Assembly: GCA_020697475.1 (NCBI GenBank)
Contig: JAJFMO010000158.1
Span: 1-7,411, forward strand
Reading direction: 5' to 3'
DNA length: 7,411 nucleotides
Source of the DNA: Paenibacillaceae bacterium
GTDB taxonomy: Bacteria > Bacillota > Bacilli > Paenibacillales > NBRC-103111
Position 1 is the first letter of the stretch; the number at the start of each line of letters is the position of its first letter. A program made the position numbers and the translations under genes. The notes under the pieces were generated by a model. That model ran no database searches. It saw only the letters and a list, made by a program, of their open reading frames with translations, and had not been told where the DNA came from. Of the stretch, positions 1 through 5,410 are shown in pieces.

Positions 1-995
1 AAATACGGCGCATAATTGTTACCTTCCACCGTGTCGGGAATCGCCGCGTCGCATAACCCAAGCAATGTCGGCATGATGTCCGGACTGTTAAAAGGTTTGT
101 CGATCTGCCTGGAAGAAGCTCCGAGCCGCCTTGGATAACGCAGCAAAAAGGGAACGCGAATCGATTCGTCCCATGGTGCTTGTTTTTTTTCCATTCCTTG
201 CGAGCCGATCATGTCGCCGTGGTCGGACGTGTAGATGAAAATGGTGTTCTCAGCCATTCCTTCCTGTTCCAACGTATCGGCAAGATCGCCGATCAACGAA
301 TCCAGCGCGGAAATATGCGCGTAATAACCGGCCAAATCTTGTCGGCTCTTGGCTTCGTAGCTCGCCTGCACATTGGGCCGCAAGGATAATAGCGCCGGAT
401 CGTACAGATCCCGGAATGGTTGTGGTGCGGTGTCGTACGGGTTATGCGGAGGACCCCAAGACAACACCATGAACAGCGGTTTATCCTTATTGCGGTCGCG
501 AATATATTGCTCAGCGTCCCGAGTCTGCGCGGCGGCGTCATAACCTTCCCATGTCAATAACTGCTCCTCGTCGCCGTAGTAAATGGAGTTGTTGTAATTA
601 TGGCAACATTCCAAAACCTTCCAATAATTGAATCCTTTTCTTCTATTTTTCGGGATGAATGTTGTCCGGCCATGGCCATCGATGTGCCATTTGCCGATAT
701 AAGCGGTATCGTACCCCGCTTGTTGGAACGCTTCTCCCAAACTGACGGCATGGCTTGCGATCGGCACATCGTTTACAAATACACCGTGTGTCAACGGATA
801 TTGACCTGTCATCAGCGTAGCGCGGTAAGGGGAACAAACCGGAGAATTAGATACGGCGGTCTTGAACACAAGACTCTCGGCAGCCAATCGATCCAGGTTC
901 GGTGTCCGCACATCGGGATTTCCTTCATAACCGACGGCTTCCGCGCGGTGCTGGTCGCTAAAGACGAAGACAACGTTGGGCTTTTGATTTAACAT
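1..995 (-). CDS. Type-I sulfatase (sulfatase family S1), C-terminus cut by window edge
   Basis: Probable sulfate-ester hydrolase of the alkaline-phosphatase superfamily. The frame is open from an ATG at 995 to the left edge, giving 331 residues; about 120-170 C-terminal residues are probably missing judged by usual family length. The maturation motif C-S-P-Y-R lies at residues 54-58. Cys54 would be oxidised to formylglycine, and Arg58 is the conserved partner. Other family marks are the N-terminal metal-site segment FSDQ (12-15; Ser replaces the commoner first Asp), GKWH (101-104), GPPH (181-184) and the metal-binding TSDHGD (256-261) followed by a KK pair (270-271). No signal peptide is visible, so it is probably cytoplasmic. 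An AGGAGG site sits nine bases before the ATG. It is divergent from an AraC regulator that may control it. The substrate cannot be read from sequence; sulfated carbohydrate or a small sulfate ester is possible. No maturation enzyme is in the window. Confidence 0.93.
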   Translation of the reverse strand, partial: MLNQKPNVVFVFSDQHRAEAVGYEGNPDVRTPNLDRLAAESLVFKTAVSNSPVCSPYRATLMTGQYPLTHGVFVNDVPIASHAVSLGEAFQQAGYDTAYIGKWHIDGHGRTTFIPKNRRKGFNYWKVLECCHNYNNSIYYGDEEQLLTWEGYDAAAQTRDAEQYIRDRNKDKPLFMVLSWGPPHNPYDTAPQPFRDLYDPALLSLRPNVQASYEAKSRQDLAGYYAHISALDSLIGDLADTLEQEGMAENTIFIYTSDHGDMIGSQGMEKKQAPWDESIRVPFLLRYPRRLGASSRQIDKPFNSPDIMPTLLGLCDAAIPDTVEGNNYAPY

Positions 996-1004
996 GGACT
1001 CCAA

Positions 1005-1010
1005 CCTCCT
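1005..1010 (-). promoter_or_regulatory. Ribosome binding site of the sulfatase gene
   Basis: On the minus strand this reads AGGAGG, nine bases before the ATG at 995, and fixes the start. No convincing sigma-A promoter was found upstream. A TATGAT hexamer at 1026-1021 lacks a good -35 partner. Confidence 0.8.
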
Positions 1011-1066
1011 ATTATTTCCGATCATACTGTCGGTCAGGAGATTAATCCATGGCGGGGATTTAGTTC

Positions 1067-1096
1067 TGGAAAAATCGTATATTAAAATTGTATAAT
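1067..1096 (+). promoter_or_regulatory. Sigma-A promoter of the AraC-1 gene
   Basis: A perfect TATAAT lies at 1091-1096, with TGGAAA (4 of 6 to the -35 consensus) at 1067-1072 and an 18-base spacer. Transcription should begin near 1103, inside the tandem repeat that follows. The leader to the TTG start would be about 85 bases. Confidence 0.55.
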
Positions 1097-1118
1097 CGGT
1101 GACGAGGCGGTGACGAGG
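1097..1118 (+). repeat. Perfect tandem duplication of an 11-base unit at the AraC-1 transcription start
   Basis: The unit CGGTGACGAGG occurs twice without a gap (1097-1107, 1108-1118), directly after the TATAAT. Eleven bases is about one helical turn, so the copies face the same side of the DNA. It could be an operator for the regulator encoded just downstream or for another protein, or simply a slippage duplication. Confidence 0.75.
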
Positions 1119-1170
1119 ACAAGCCGAGGGACGTGAGACGTCGGATCGGTAAAACATCGCATGCGGTTCG

Positions 1171-1180
1171 GGAAGGAGGG
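1171..1180 (+). promoter_or_regulatory. Ribosome binding site that selects the TTG start of AraC-1
   Basis: GGAAGGAGGG lies six bases before TTG at 1187. The in-frame GTG at 1133 has no such site, and the first in-frame ATG is far inside the cupin domain, so TTG is the best start. Confidence 0.75.
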
Positions 1181-1186
1181 AGCGTC

Positions 1187-2086
1187 TTGATTCATTGTCT
1201 GGCGCTATCAAGGCTGGCGCAATTGGACGTGAAGTGGTCGGATCACTATTTGGCGGACGAAGGCTTTTATTTACACGGCAAATCCAACCCGTATTATCAG
1301 TTGATGATTGTGACGGAAGGGCCGGTTTATTTGCTGGTGGATGGGGAGAAGCTAACTTTGGAAATCGGAGACAGTTACATATTGCTCCCATGGCAGCAGC
1401 ACCGGGGATGGCAGCCGTCGCCTGGCCGTGCCTCGTTCTTCTGGGTGCAATTCGCAGCCGACCCGCCGATGACACCGGATCATGAATGGATAAACCGAAG
1501 AGACGACCTTAAAAAAATTCGAAAAAAGCCCGTTGACTTGCGTACTTTTTCCGAAATAGACGAAGATTCATTGCTCCTTCCGCGCAAATTTACCCTCACT
1601 CGCAGATATGAAATATTTTCGATTTTCGAGAAACTATTGTTGATTACCCGCAACCTGGAGGAATATTTCCGATTCCATTCGTCATTGTTGGTCGGAGAGA
1701 TGCTTCGATTGATTGCCAGCGATTATCTGAGCCAGAACAAAACGGAGACTTCGCTGCCCGGATCGTTCCGCACGTATCGCCAAATCGTCAAATACTGGAA
1801 CGAGTTTTATGCGATGAACCCGACCCGGGAGGCGATCGAAGCCAGACTCGAACGTAAATATGAATATTTGTGCCAAGTGTTTCGGCAATATTCAGGTACG
1901 ACGATGATCAATTACATTCACCAGCTGCGGGTACAGAAAGCGAAACATTTGCTGCTGAATTCCGCGCTCAATATCCATAATATTGCCGAAGAAACCGGGT
2001 TTTCCGATCCCTACTATTTCAGTAAAATTTTTAAGAAAATCGACGGCAACAGTCCGCTGCACTATCGCAGGCATCATGTCAACTAA
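1187..2086 (+). CDS. AraC/XylS-family transcriptional regulator (AraC-1), intact
   Basis: A 299-residue DNA-binding regulator of the usual length for two-domain AraC proteins. The N-terminal half holds a cupin-like ligand-sensing domain (about residues 20-100), with the segment YQLMIVTEGPVYLLVDG followed by a GDSYILLP turn typical of AraC_binding domains. The C-terminal ~95 residues carry the two helix-turn-helix units: the first around 216-261, the second around 262-295 with NIAEETGFSDPYYFSKIFKK, which closely follows the AraC signature. The gene is divergent from the sulfatase and has its own promoter, so the sulfatase is the likeliest target, by position only. It converges on the broken AraC-2 gene with an 8-base overlap at the ends (2079-2086). 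The ligand is unknown, probably a sugar or glycan fragment. An upstream in-frame GTG at 1133 would add 18 residues but is less likely. Confidence 0.92.
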   Translation: MIHCLALSRLAQLDVKWSDHYLADEGFYLHGKSNPYYQLMIVTEGPVYLLVDGEKLTLEIGDSYILLPWQQHRGWQPSPGRASFFWVQFAADPPMTPDHEWINRRDDLKKIRKKPVDLRTFSEIDEDSLLLPRKFTLTRRYEIFSIFEKLLLITRNLEEYFRFHSSLLVGEMLRLIASDYLSQNKTETSLPGSFRTYRQIVKYWNEFYAMNPTREAIEARLERKYEYLCQVFRQYSGTTMINYIHQLRVQKAKHLLLNSALNIHNIAEETGFSDPYYFSKIFKKIDGNSPLHYRRHHVN

Positions 2087-2812
2087 AATCAAACGCAATA
2101 TGATCCATCTTCGGAATCGACGCCTCGCCACGGCGGAACTGTCCGGGCGACAGCCCGGTCGATTTGCGGAACACTTTATTGAAATAGTTGTCGTACGAAT
2201 AGCCGGTCGCCAGCGCAATTTCCTGCAGGGTCATGTCGGTATTGCGCAGCAGTTCCATCGACTTCTCCAGCCTAACTTTGGTCAAATATTGCATAGCCGT
2301 CAAGCCGGTCGTGCGGTGAAACAGCCTAGAGAACTGGTACGGTTCCATCAGAAACTGGGTAGCCAGACCGGCGGCGGCGTACCCGTTGCGCACCGCTTTT
2401 GCGCTGGCCAGACTGTAGATCGTCTCCAAAGAGCGGACGACCGGGGAATCCGGGGCGAACCGAATAACGTCGCCAACTTGCTCGTGGGCATATGCCCACG
2501 AGCAAGCGCTTCCCTGCCCGACAGGGTGATGAAAGCGAACTCCCATAAATCGCTGTCCTCCGGCAGTAAGTACCGATGATTCGTCCCTGTCCTGGCCAGA
2601 AAAGCGCATCCCCGATCCACTCTGTACTCGGAATGGTTCGAGTGAAACCTTCCCAACCCGGCATAAGTATATTGAAAAATGAACTGGTCGTTCGTTTTCC
2701 GCGCCAACCCGTTCCAGTCGTATTTTTGTACACGTTTCTCTTTCCCTACATACACGAGATTGGCGAACGAATTAACCGGTCCGTCGGTAAATTGAAACCC
2801 GCAGACACTCAT
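2079..2812 (-). pseudogene. AraC-family transcriptional regulator (AraC-2), broken by a single-base frameshift
   Basis: Two overlapping reading frames together make one AraC protein. Residues 1-105 (from ATG at 2812, preceded by GGGAGGA) give a sensor domain from MSVCGF to SGREALAR. The helix-turn-helix half continues in the -1 frame from a Trp codon at 2498-2496 to TGA at 2079-2081 (139 more residues). It contains QFSRLFHRTTGLTAMQYL and a second unit with EIALATGYSYDNYFNKVFRK. Restoring one base near 2498-2500 would give 244 residues reading EALAR-WAYAHEQVG, which fits the family well. As read, the first frame runs 49 nonsense residues to a stop at 2348, giving 154 residues without a DNA-binding domain. 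The break lies inside a perfect 30-bp palindrome. It is divergent from the solute-binding protein gene, its probable former target. A true mutation, a sequencing error at the hairpin, or recoding are possible; no slippery heptamer is visible. Confidence 0.87.
2477..2506. repeat. Perfect 30-bp palindrome at the frameshift in AraC-2
   Basis: Fifteen bases (2477-2491) are followed without a spacer by their exact reverse complement (2492-2506). One arm is CTTGCTCGTGGGCAT. Single strands or transcripts would fold into a very stable hairpin. There is no T tract, so it is not a standard terminator. It sits in coding sequence exactly where the frame breaks. Confidence 0.97.
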
Positions 2813-2816
2813 GTGG

Positions 2817-2823
2817 TCCTCCC
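2817..2823 (-). promoter_or_regulatory. Ribosome binding site of AraC-2
   Basis: On the minus strand GGGAGGA lies four bases before the ATG at 2812. This supports that start over the upstream in-frame ATG at 2860, which has no such site. Confidence 0.65.
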
Positions 2824-2859
2824 GCAATTTTTTACCCTGTCTGTGGCAAATAATTATCA

Positions 2860-2888
2860 TTGTTTACGTTTACAGCTTACCCTAGAAT
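2860..2888 (+). promoter_or_regulatory. Probable promoter of the solute-binding protein gene
   Basis: TAGAAT (5 of 6) at 2883-2888 is preceded, at a 17-base spacing, by TTGTTT at 2860-2865 (TTG core only). Transcription would start near 2895, about 29 bases before the proposed start codon. The cre-like site overlaps the -35 element and spacer. Confidence 0.45.
2861..2874 (-). promoter_or_regulatory. cre site (CcpA operator), site 1
   Basis: On the minus strand TGTAAACGTAAACA matches all 14 core positions of the Bacillus cre consensus TGNAARCGYWWWCA. It overlaps the predicted solute-binding protein promoter and lies in the 111-base gap shared with AraC-2. Carbon catabolite repression of the binding protein, and perhaps of AraC-2, is the natural inference. 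Confidence 0.65.
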
Positions 2889-2910
2889 GAGAGAGAAAGA
2901 AAATTTAGTA

Positions 2911-2917
2911 GGGGGAG
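2911..2917 (+). promoter_or_regulatory. Ribosome binding site that points to an ATT start
   Basis: GGGGGAG ends six bases before ATT at 2924-2926. No ATG, GTG or TTG stands in frame at a proper distance; the next usable codon is GTG at 2957, 39 bases from this site. Confidence 0.65.
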
Positions 2918-2923
2918 ATTACG

Positions 2924-4264
2924 ATTATTAGTCGATTTGTAAAAGCAGGCTCTATCGTGATGGTGGCTGCGGCTTTGGTCTTATCAGGGTGTGGGGGAGG
3001 CGGCGGCAACGCGGCGTCCGATGCAGGCGGTACTTCGGGAGCAGGCTCTGCGGAACCGGTGAATACCCAACTGTTCGACAAGCCGACCACATTGCAGATT
3101 TATCAGTCTACCGGGAGTATCTCCGACACGGAGTTCAAAAATTTAATCGCCGATCCGGTGAAGAAGAAATGGCCGAACGTTACTTTGGAAATAGTGCGTG
3201 AAGGCAAAGACATCACTAAGGAAAACTTGCTTGCGGCTAACCAGTTTCCCGATTTGATATTTACGGATTCTTTGTCGTTGCGCGACTATCTTGATCTCAC
3301 TTTGGCCAGAGATTTGAACGACGAGATCAAGAAGAACAAGTTGGATCTGGGTGTGTACGAGAAGCGGGCGATCGACGAAATTAAGGCGTACTCAGACGCC
3401 GGTCAAACGTATGCCTTGCCGTTCTCGCTGAATTTCGGGGTAATTTATTACAACAAGTCGATTTTCGATAAAGCGGGATTGTCCTATCCGAAAGACGGAA
3501 TGACTTGGAAAGACCTGTTCGAAATGGCGAAAGCCGTTGCAGCCAAAGATCCGTCGGTGAAGGCGCTCGGTACGTCGGGTATCGGCCGCGATGCGGAGTC
3601 GCTCCGATTCCAGCTGGTCGATCCGAAGACTCAACAAGCGACACTGGACAATGAAGATTGGAAATATATCATGAAGCTGGAAGTCGATTTGCAAAATTTG
3701 CCCGACAACCGCAAAGCCAAAGGCGGACGGGATGGTTTCGTGAAAGATCAGGTTATGGCGATGTACACGTCTTACGGCGCACGGGTAGGAGAGCTTGAAG
3801 AGGCGGCTAAAGCCGGTAAGCCGGTGGATTGGGATATGGTGACGTTCCCGGTTCGCGAGAATTCCAAAGATCCAGGGATGGAGACGGAAGCGCACGTACT
3901 CATGATTTCGTCGACGTCGAAGTATCCGGATCAAATGTTCCAAATCATCAAATATTTGTCGACCGACGATACGATTCAGACGATGGCATCCAAGAGCGGC
4001 AGAATTTCTTCGCTTAAGGATGATAAATACAAACAAAACTTCGGCCAAGATTTGATTACGCTCAATGGCAAGAACGTTCAAGCGATTTTCAAGAACAAAT
4101 TCGGCCCGAACGCCAAGCCTTCCAAGTACGACCCGCTCGTCACGAAGGAATTGAACCAGGCGTTGAAGGACGCGCTGGCTGGCACGGACATCAACAGCGC
4201 TTTGCGCAGCGCCCAGGAACGGGCGAACAAAGCGATCGCGGAAGCGAAAGCGTCGGGGAATTAA
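2924..4264 (+). CDS. Family-1 extracellular solute-binding lipoprotein (probable sugar ABC transporter)
   Basis: A 446-residue surface lipoprotein that would deliver a solute, probably an oligosaccharide, to an ABC permease. From ATT at 2924 the protein begins with a charged n-region (Arg4, Lys7), a hydrophobic stretch (VMVAAALVL) and a lipobox LSGC with the lipidated Cys at residue 23, followed by a Gly-rich linker. The mature part is typical of SBP_bac_1 proteins: a QFPDLIF segment near 107-113, then LPFSLNFGVIYYNKSIFDKAG around 165-185 and TWKDLFEMAKAVA. Starting at GTG 2957 gives 435 residues, but that form has no positive n-region, so the signal peptide argues for the upstream start. The preceding in-frame stop is at 2909-2911. 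No permease, ATPase or sensor-kinase gene adjoins it, so it is an orphan here. It lies divergent from AraC-2, under a cre-marked promoter, and ends at a strong terminator. The ligand is unknown. Confidence 0.93.
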   Translation: MISRFVKAGSIVMVAAALVLSGCGGGGGNAASDAGGTSGAGSAEPVNTQLFDKPTTLQIYQSTGSISDTEFKNLIADPVKKKWPNVTLEIVREGKDITKENLLAANQFPDLIFTDSLSLRDYLDLTLARDLNDEIKKNKLDLGVYEKRAIDEIKAYSDAGQTYALPFSLNFGVIYYNKSIFDKAGLSYPKDGMTWKDLFEMAKAVAAKDPSVKALGTSGIGRDAESLRFQLVDPKTQQATLDNEDWKYIMKLEVDLQNLPDNRKAKGGRDGFVKDQVMAMYTSYGARVGELEEAAKAGKPVDWDMVTFPVRENSKDPGMETEAHVLMISSTSKYPDQMFQIIKYLSTDDTIQTMASKSGRISSLKDDKYKQNFGQDLITLNGKNVQAIFKNKFGPNAKPSKYDPLVTKELNQALKDALAGTDINSALRSAQERANKAIAEAKASGN

Positions 4265-4271
4265 CAATTTT

Positions 4272-4320
4272 CCAAATAAACAAGGCGGAACCGGTTGTAG
4301 GTTCCGCCTTGTTTATTTGG
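4272..4320. terminator. Bidirectional intrinsic terminator between convergent genes
   Basis: A perfect 21-bp stem (4272-4292 with 4300-4320) and a 7-base loop. The inner GC-rich part (GGCGGAACC/GGTTCCGCC) is followed on either strand by TTGTTTATTT, which can act as the U tract. It begins 8 bases after the solute-binding protein stop and ends one base from the creatininase gene stop codon (4322-4324), serving both. Confidence 0.93.
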
Positions 4321-4321
4321 G

Positions 4322-5206
4322 TTATAGCAGCTTCTCCGCCATCGACTTCAACTCGTCGAATCGTTCTTCCACCAACATCCGACCATAACCGTTGTGTTCA
4401 CCGTGGGCCATTCTCTGCCACGCCGTATTCCGACTCCCCGTGTTGCGCCAGCCTTTCACCTGTGCGTTCAGCAAAGCCCGTTCCGCTTGGACGAAATCTG
4501 CTATCGTCCTCCCGTCCCACAGGGGCATTATCACCGCAAGTTTTGACAAACGCTCAACGATTGTCTCAGTATATTTCTCGCCTCGCTCGGCGGAAGCGCC
4601 GTTTATAATCCGATCGTCTTTCCCATACTGGGGATCGCTCAGTATTCTGTCCATTCTGACATATTCGGGATGGAGGTGCATCATAAGAGAAGTTTCACCG
4701 ATTCCGGCATGATCTCCGGAATATCCGACATCCTGGGCGAGCATAAACTCCGGCACACCGAGCACGGGTATGCACAACCTTTCCGTCATCCGAATCGCCG
4801 TTTCCTTGACGACAATTTGCTGATTACAGCTATAATGGCCGGTAAGGATGATGATCGACCGGAATCCTAGACGTTGAAATTCATAGCAATATTTCTCCAA
4901 CCACGGACGCAATAAATAATTATCCCAATTATCTTCTTCCTCCATTCGCACGGTTGCCGGCATCCGCTCGCCTCCCATACCGCCATACAGAGGCGGATGG
5001 ACGATTCCCCCGGATCGTTGGGCTGCCATAACGCACAACCGATGGGCCTTGAGAGAATCCAGTCCGATCACATTATGTTCTCCGTGCCATTCCACCGTAC
5101 CTAACGGCAAGTATACGACGGGCAATCGATCAAACGCAGCCCTAAATTCCTGGGGCAGCATTCGCTCCCATTGAATGGATTCCATCTTTTGATTTTCATG
5201 ATTCAA
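4322..5206 (-). CDS. Creatininase-family metal-dependent amidohydrolase
   Basis: A 294-residue enzyme of the creatininase family (PF02633), whose known members hydrolyse cyclic or linear amides using two metal ions. Probable metal ligands are Glu39 and His41 in GTVEWHGEH, Asp50 in GLD and His124 in TGHYS; the Glu/His/Asp spacing equals that of creatininase (34, 36, 45). DHAGIGETS (165-173) is the usual second family motif, with Glu171 a possible ligand. The position taken by a metal-binding Glu after GHY in creatininase is Ser126 here, so true creatininase activity is doubtful. The TTG at 5206 is chosen because AAGGAGGA precedes it by eight bases; ATG at 5185 has only a weak site. It is cytoplasmic, with no signal peptide or membrane segment. 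It is divergent from the lactonase and monocistronic, with a good promoter overlaid by a cre-like site, which suggests a catabolic role. The substrate is unknown. Confidence 0.9.
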   Translation of the reverse strand: MNHENQKMESIQWERMLPQEFRAAFDRLPVVYLPLGTVEWHGEHNVIGLDSLKAHRLCVMAAQRSGGIVHPPLYGGMGGERMPATVRMEEEDNWDNYLLRPWLEKYCYEFQRLGFRSIIILTGHYSCNQQIVVKETAIRMTERLCIPVLGVPEFMLAQDVGYSGDHAGIGETSLMMHLHPEYVRMDRILSDPQYGKDDRIINGASAERGEKYTETIVERLSKLAVIMPLWDGRTIADFVQAERALLNAQVKGWRNTGSRNTAWQRMAHGEHNGYGRMLVEERFDELKSMAEKLL

Positions 5207-5214
5207 TTTGGAGA

Positions 5215-5222
5215 TCCTCCTT
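5215..5222 (-). promoter_or_regulatory. Ribosome binding site that selects the TTG start of the creatininase-family gene
   Basis: On the minus strand AAGGAGGA lies eight bases before TTG at 5206. In-frame ATG at 5230 lies upstream of this site and in-frame ATG at 5185 is too far downstream. Confidence 0.7.
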
Positions 5223-5278
5223 CGACTCATCGTGTGGACGAACAACGCCTCATAACCGATCCAAATTTGCCACGTTGT

Positions 5279-5292
5279 TTAATGCGCTTACA
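5279..5292 (-). promoter_or_regulatory. cre-like site (CcpA operator), site 2
   Basis: On the minus strand TGTAAGCGCATTAA matches 13 of 14 positions of TGNAARCGYWWWCA, with one mismatch (A for C next to the end). It begins six bases past the -10 of the creatininase promoter, so it covers the predicted transcription start, a classic repressing position. Confidence 0.5.
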
Positions 5293-5298
5293 TCAGAA

Positions 5299-5328
5299 AG
5301 TATAAGGTTTACCCAATATATTTGTAAA
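5299..5328 (-). promoter_or_regulatory. Sigma-A promoter of the creatininase-family gene
   Basis: On the minus strand TTTACA (-35, 5328-5323; 5 of 6) and TATACT (-10, 5304-5299; 5 of 6) are spaced by 18 bases. Start of transcription is expected near 5292, giving a leader of about 85 bases. Confidence 0.65.
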
Positions 5329-5348
5329 TGTATGAGCAGATTTTTTTA

Positions 5349-5357
5349 TGGTACAAT
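5349..5357 (+). promoter_or_regulatory. Extended -10 promoter of the lactonase gene
   Basis: TGG plus TACAAT forms an extended -10 element, just after a run of seven T. The -35 region is poor, as is common with extended -10 promoters. It lies back to back with the creatininase promoter. It overlaps the in-frame ATG at 5348, which therefore cannot be used from this promoter. Confidence 0.45.
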
Positions 5358-5410
5358 CAATCGGGAAGAAAGTTGATGTTTATTATACGGTTTGGGAGAT
5401 GAGGAATTTG

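Noticed and set aside
600..992. A 130-codon plus-strand open frame
   Set aside because: It is antisense to the sulfatase gene, whose motifs (CSPYR, GKWH, SDHGD) are plainly in the minus frame; the translation has no family character.
1..995. Choline-sulfatase specificity
   Set aside because: Only the general sulfatase motifs are visible and the C-terminus, which distinguishes subfamilies, is missing.
1021..1049. Sulfatase promoter with TATGAT at 1026-1021 on the minus strand
   Set aside because: The partner at the right spacing, TGGATT, matches only 3 of 6 positions; too weak to annotate.
1130..1142. Inverted repeat GACGT-GAG-ACGTC in the AraC-1 leader
   Set aside because: Five-base arms with a 3-base loop can arise by chance and no T tract follows.
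2490..2520. Programmed -1 frameshift using the hairpin
   Set aside because: A strong hairpin is present, but the codons before it (GGC AGG GAA GCG) contain no slippery heptamer, and the shift point lies within the hairpin arm rather than upstream of it.
2079..2860. Two separate genes, one per frame, in the AraC-2 region
   Set aside because: The two frames each hold only half of one AraC protein and join at the palindrome without loss; the downstream frame has no start with a ribosome binding site before its conserved part.
3392..4267. A long (291-codon) minus-strand open frame
   Set aside because: It is the complement of the solute-binding protein gene and is rich in Arg, Phe and His as expected for a shadow frame; it has no ribosome binding site.
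4322..5206. Mycofactocin peptidase MftE, a creatininase-family member
   Set aside because: No mycofactocin precursor, radical SAM or partner genes are nearby.
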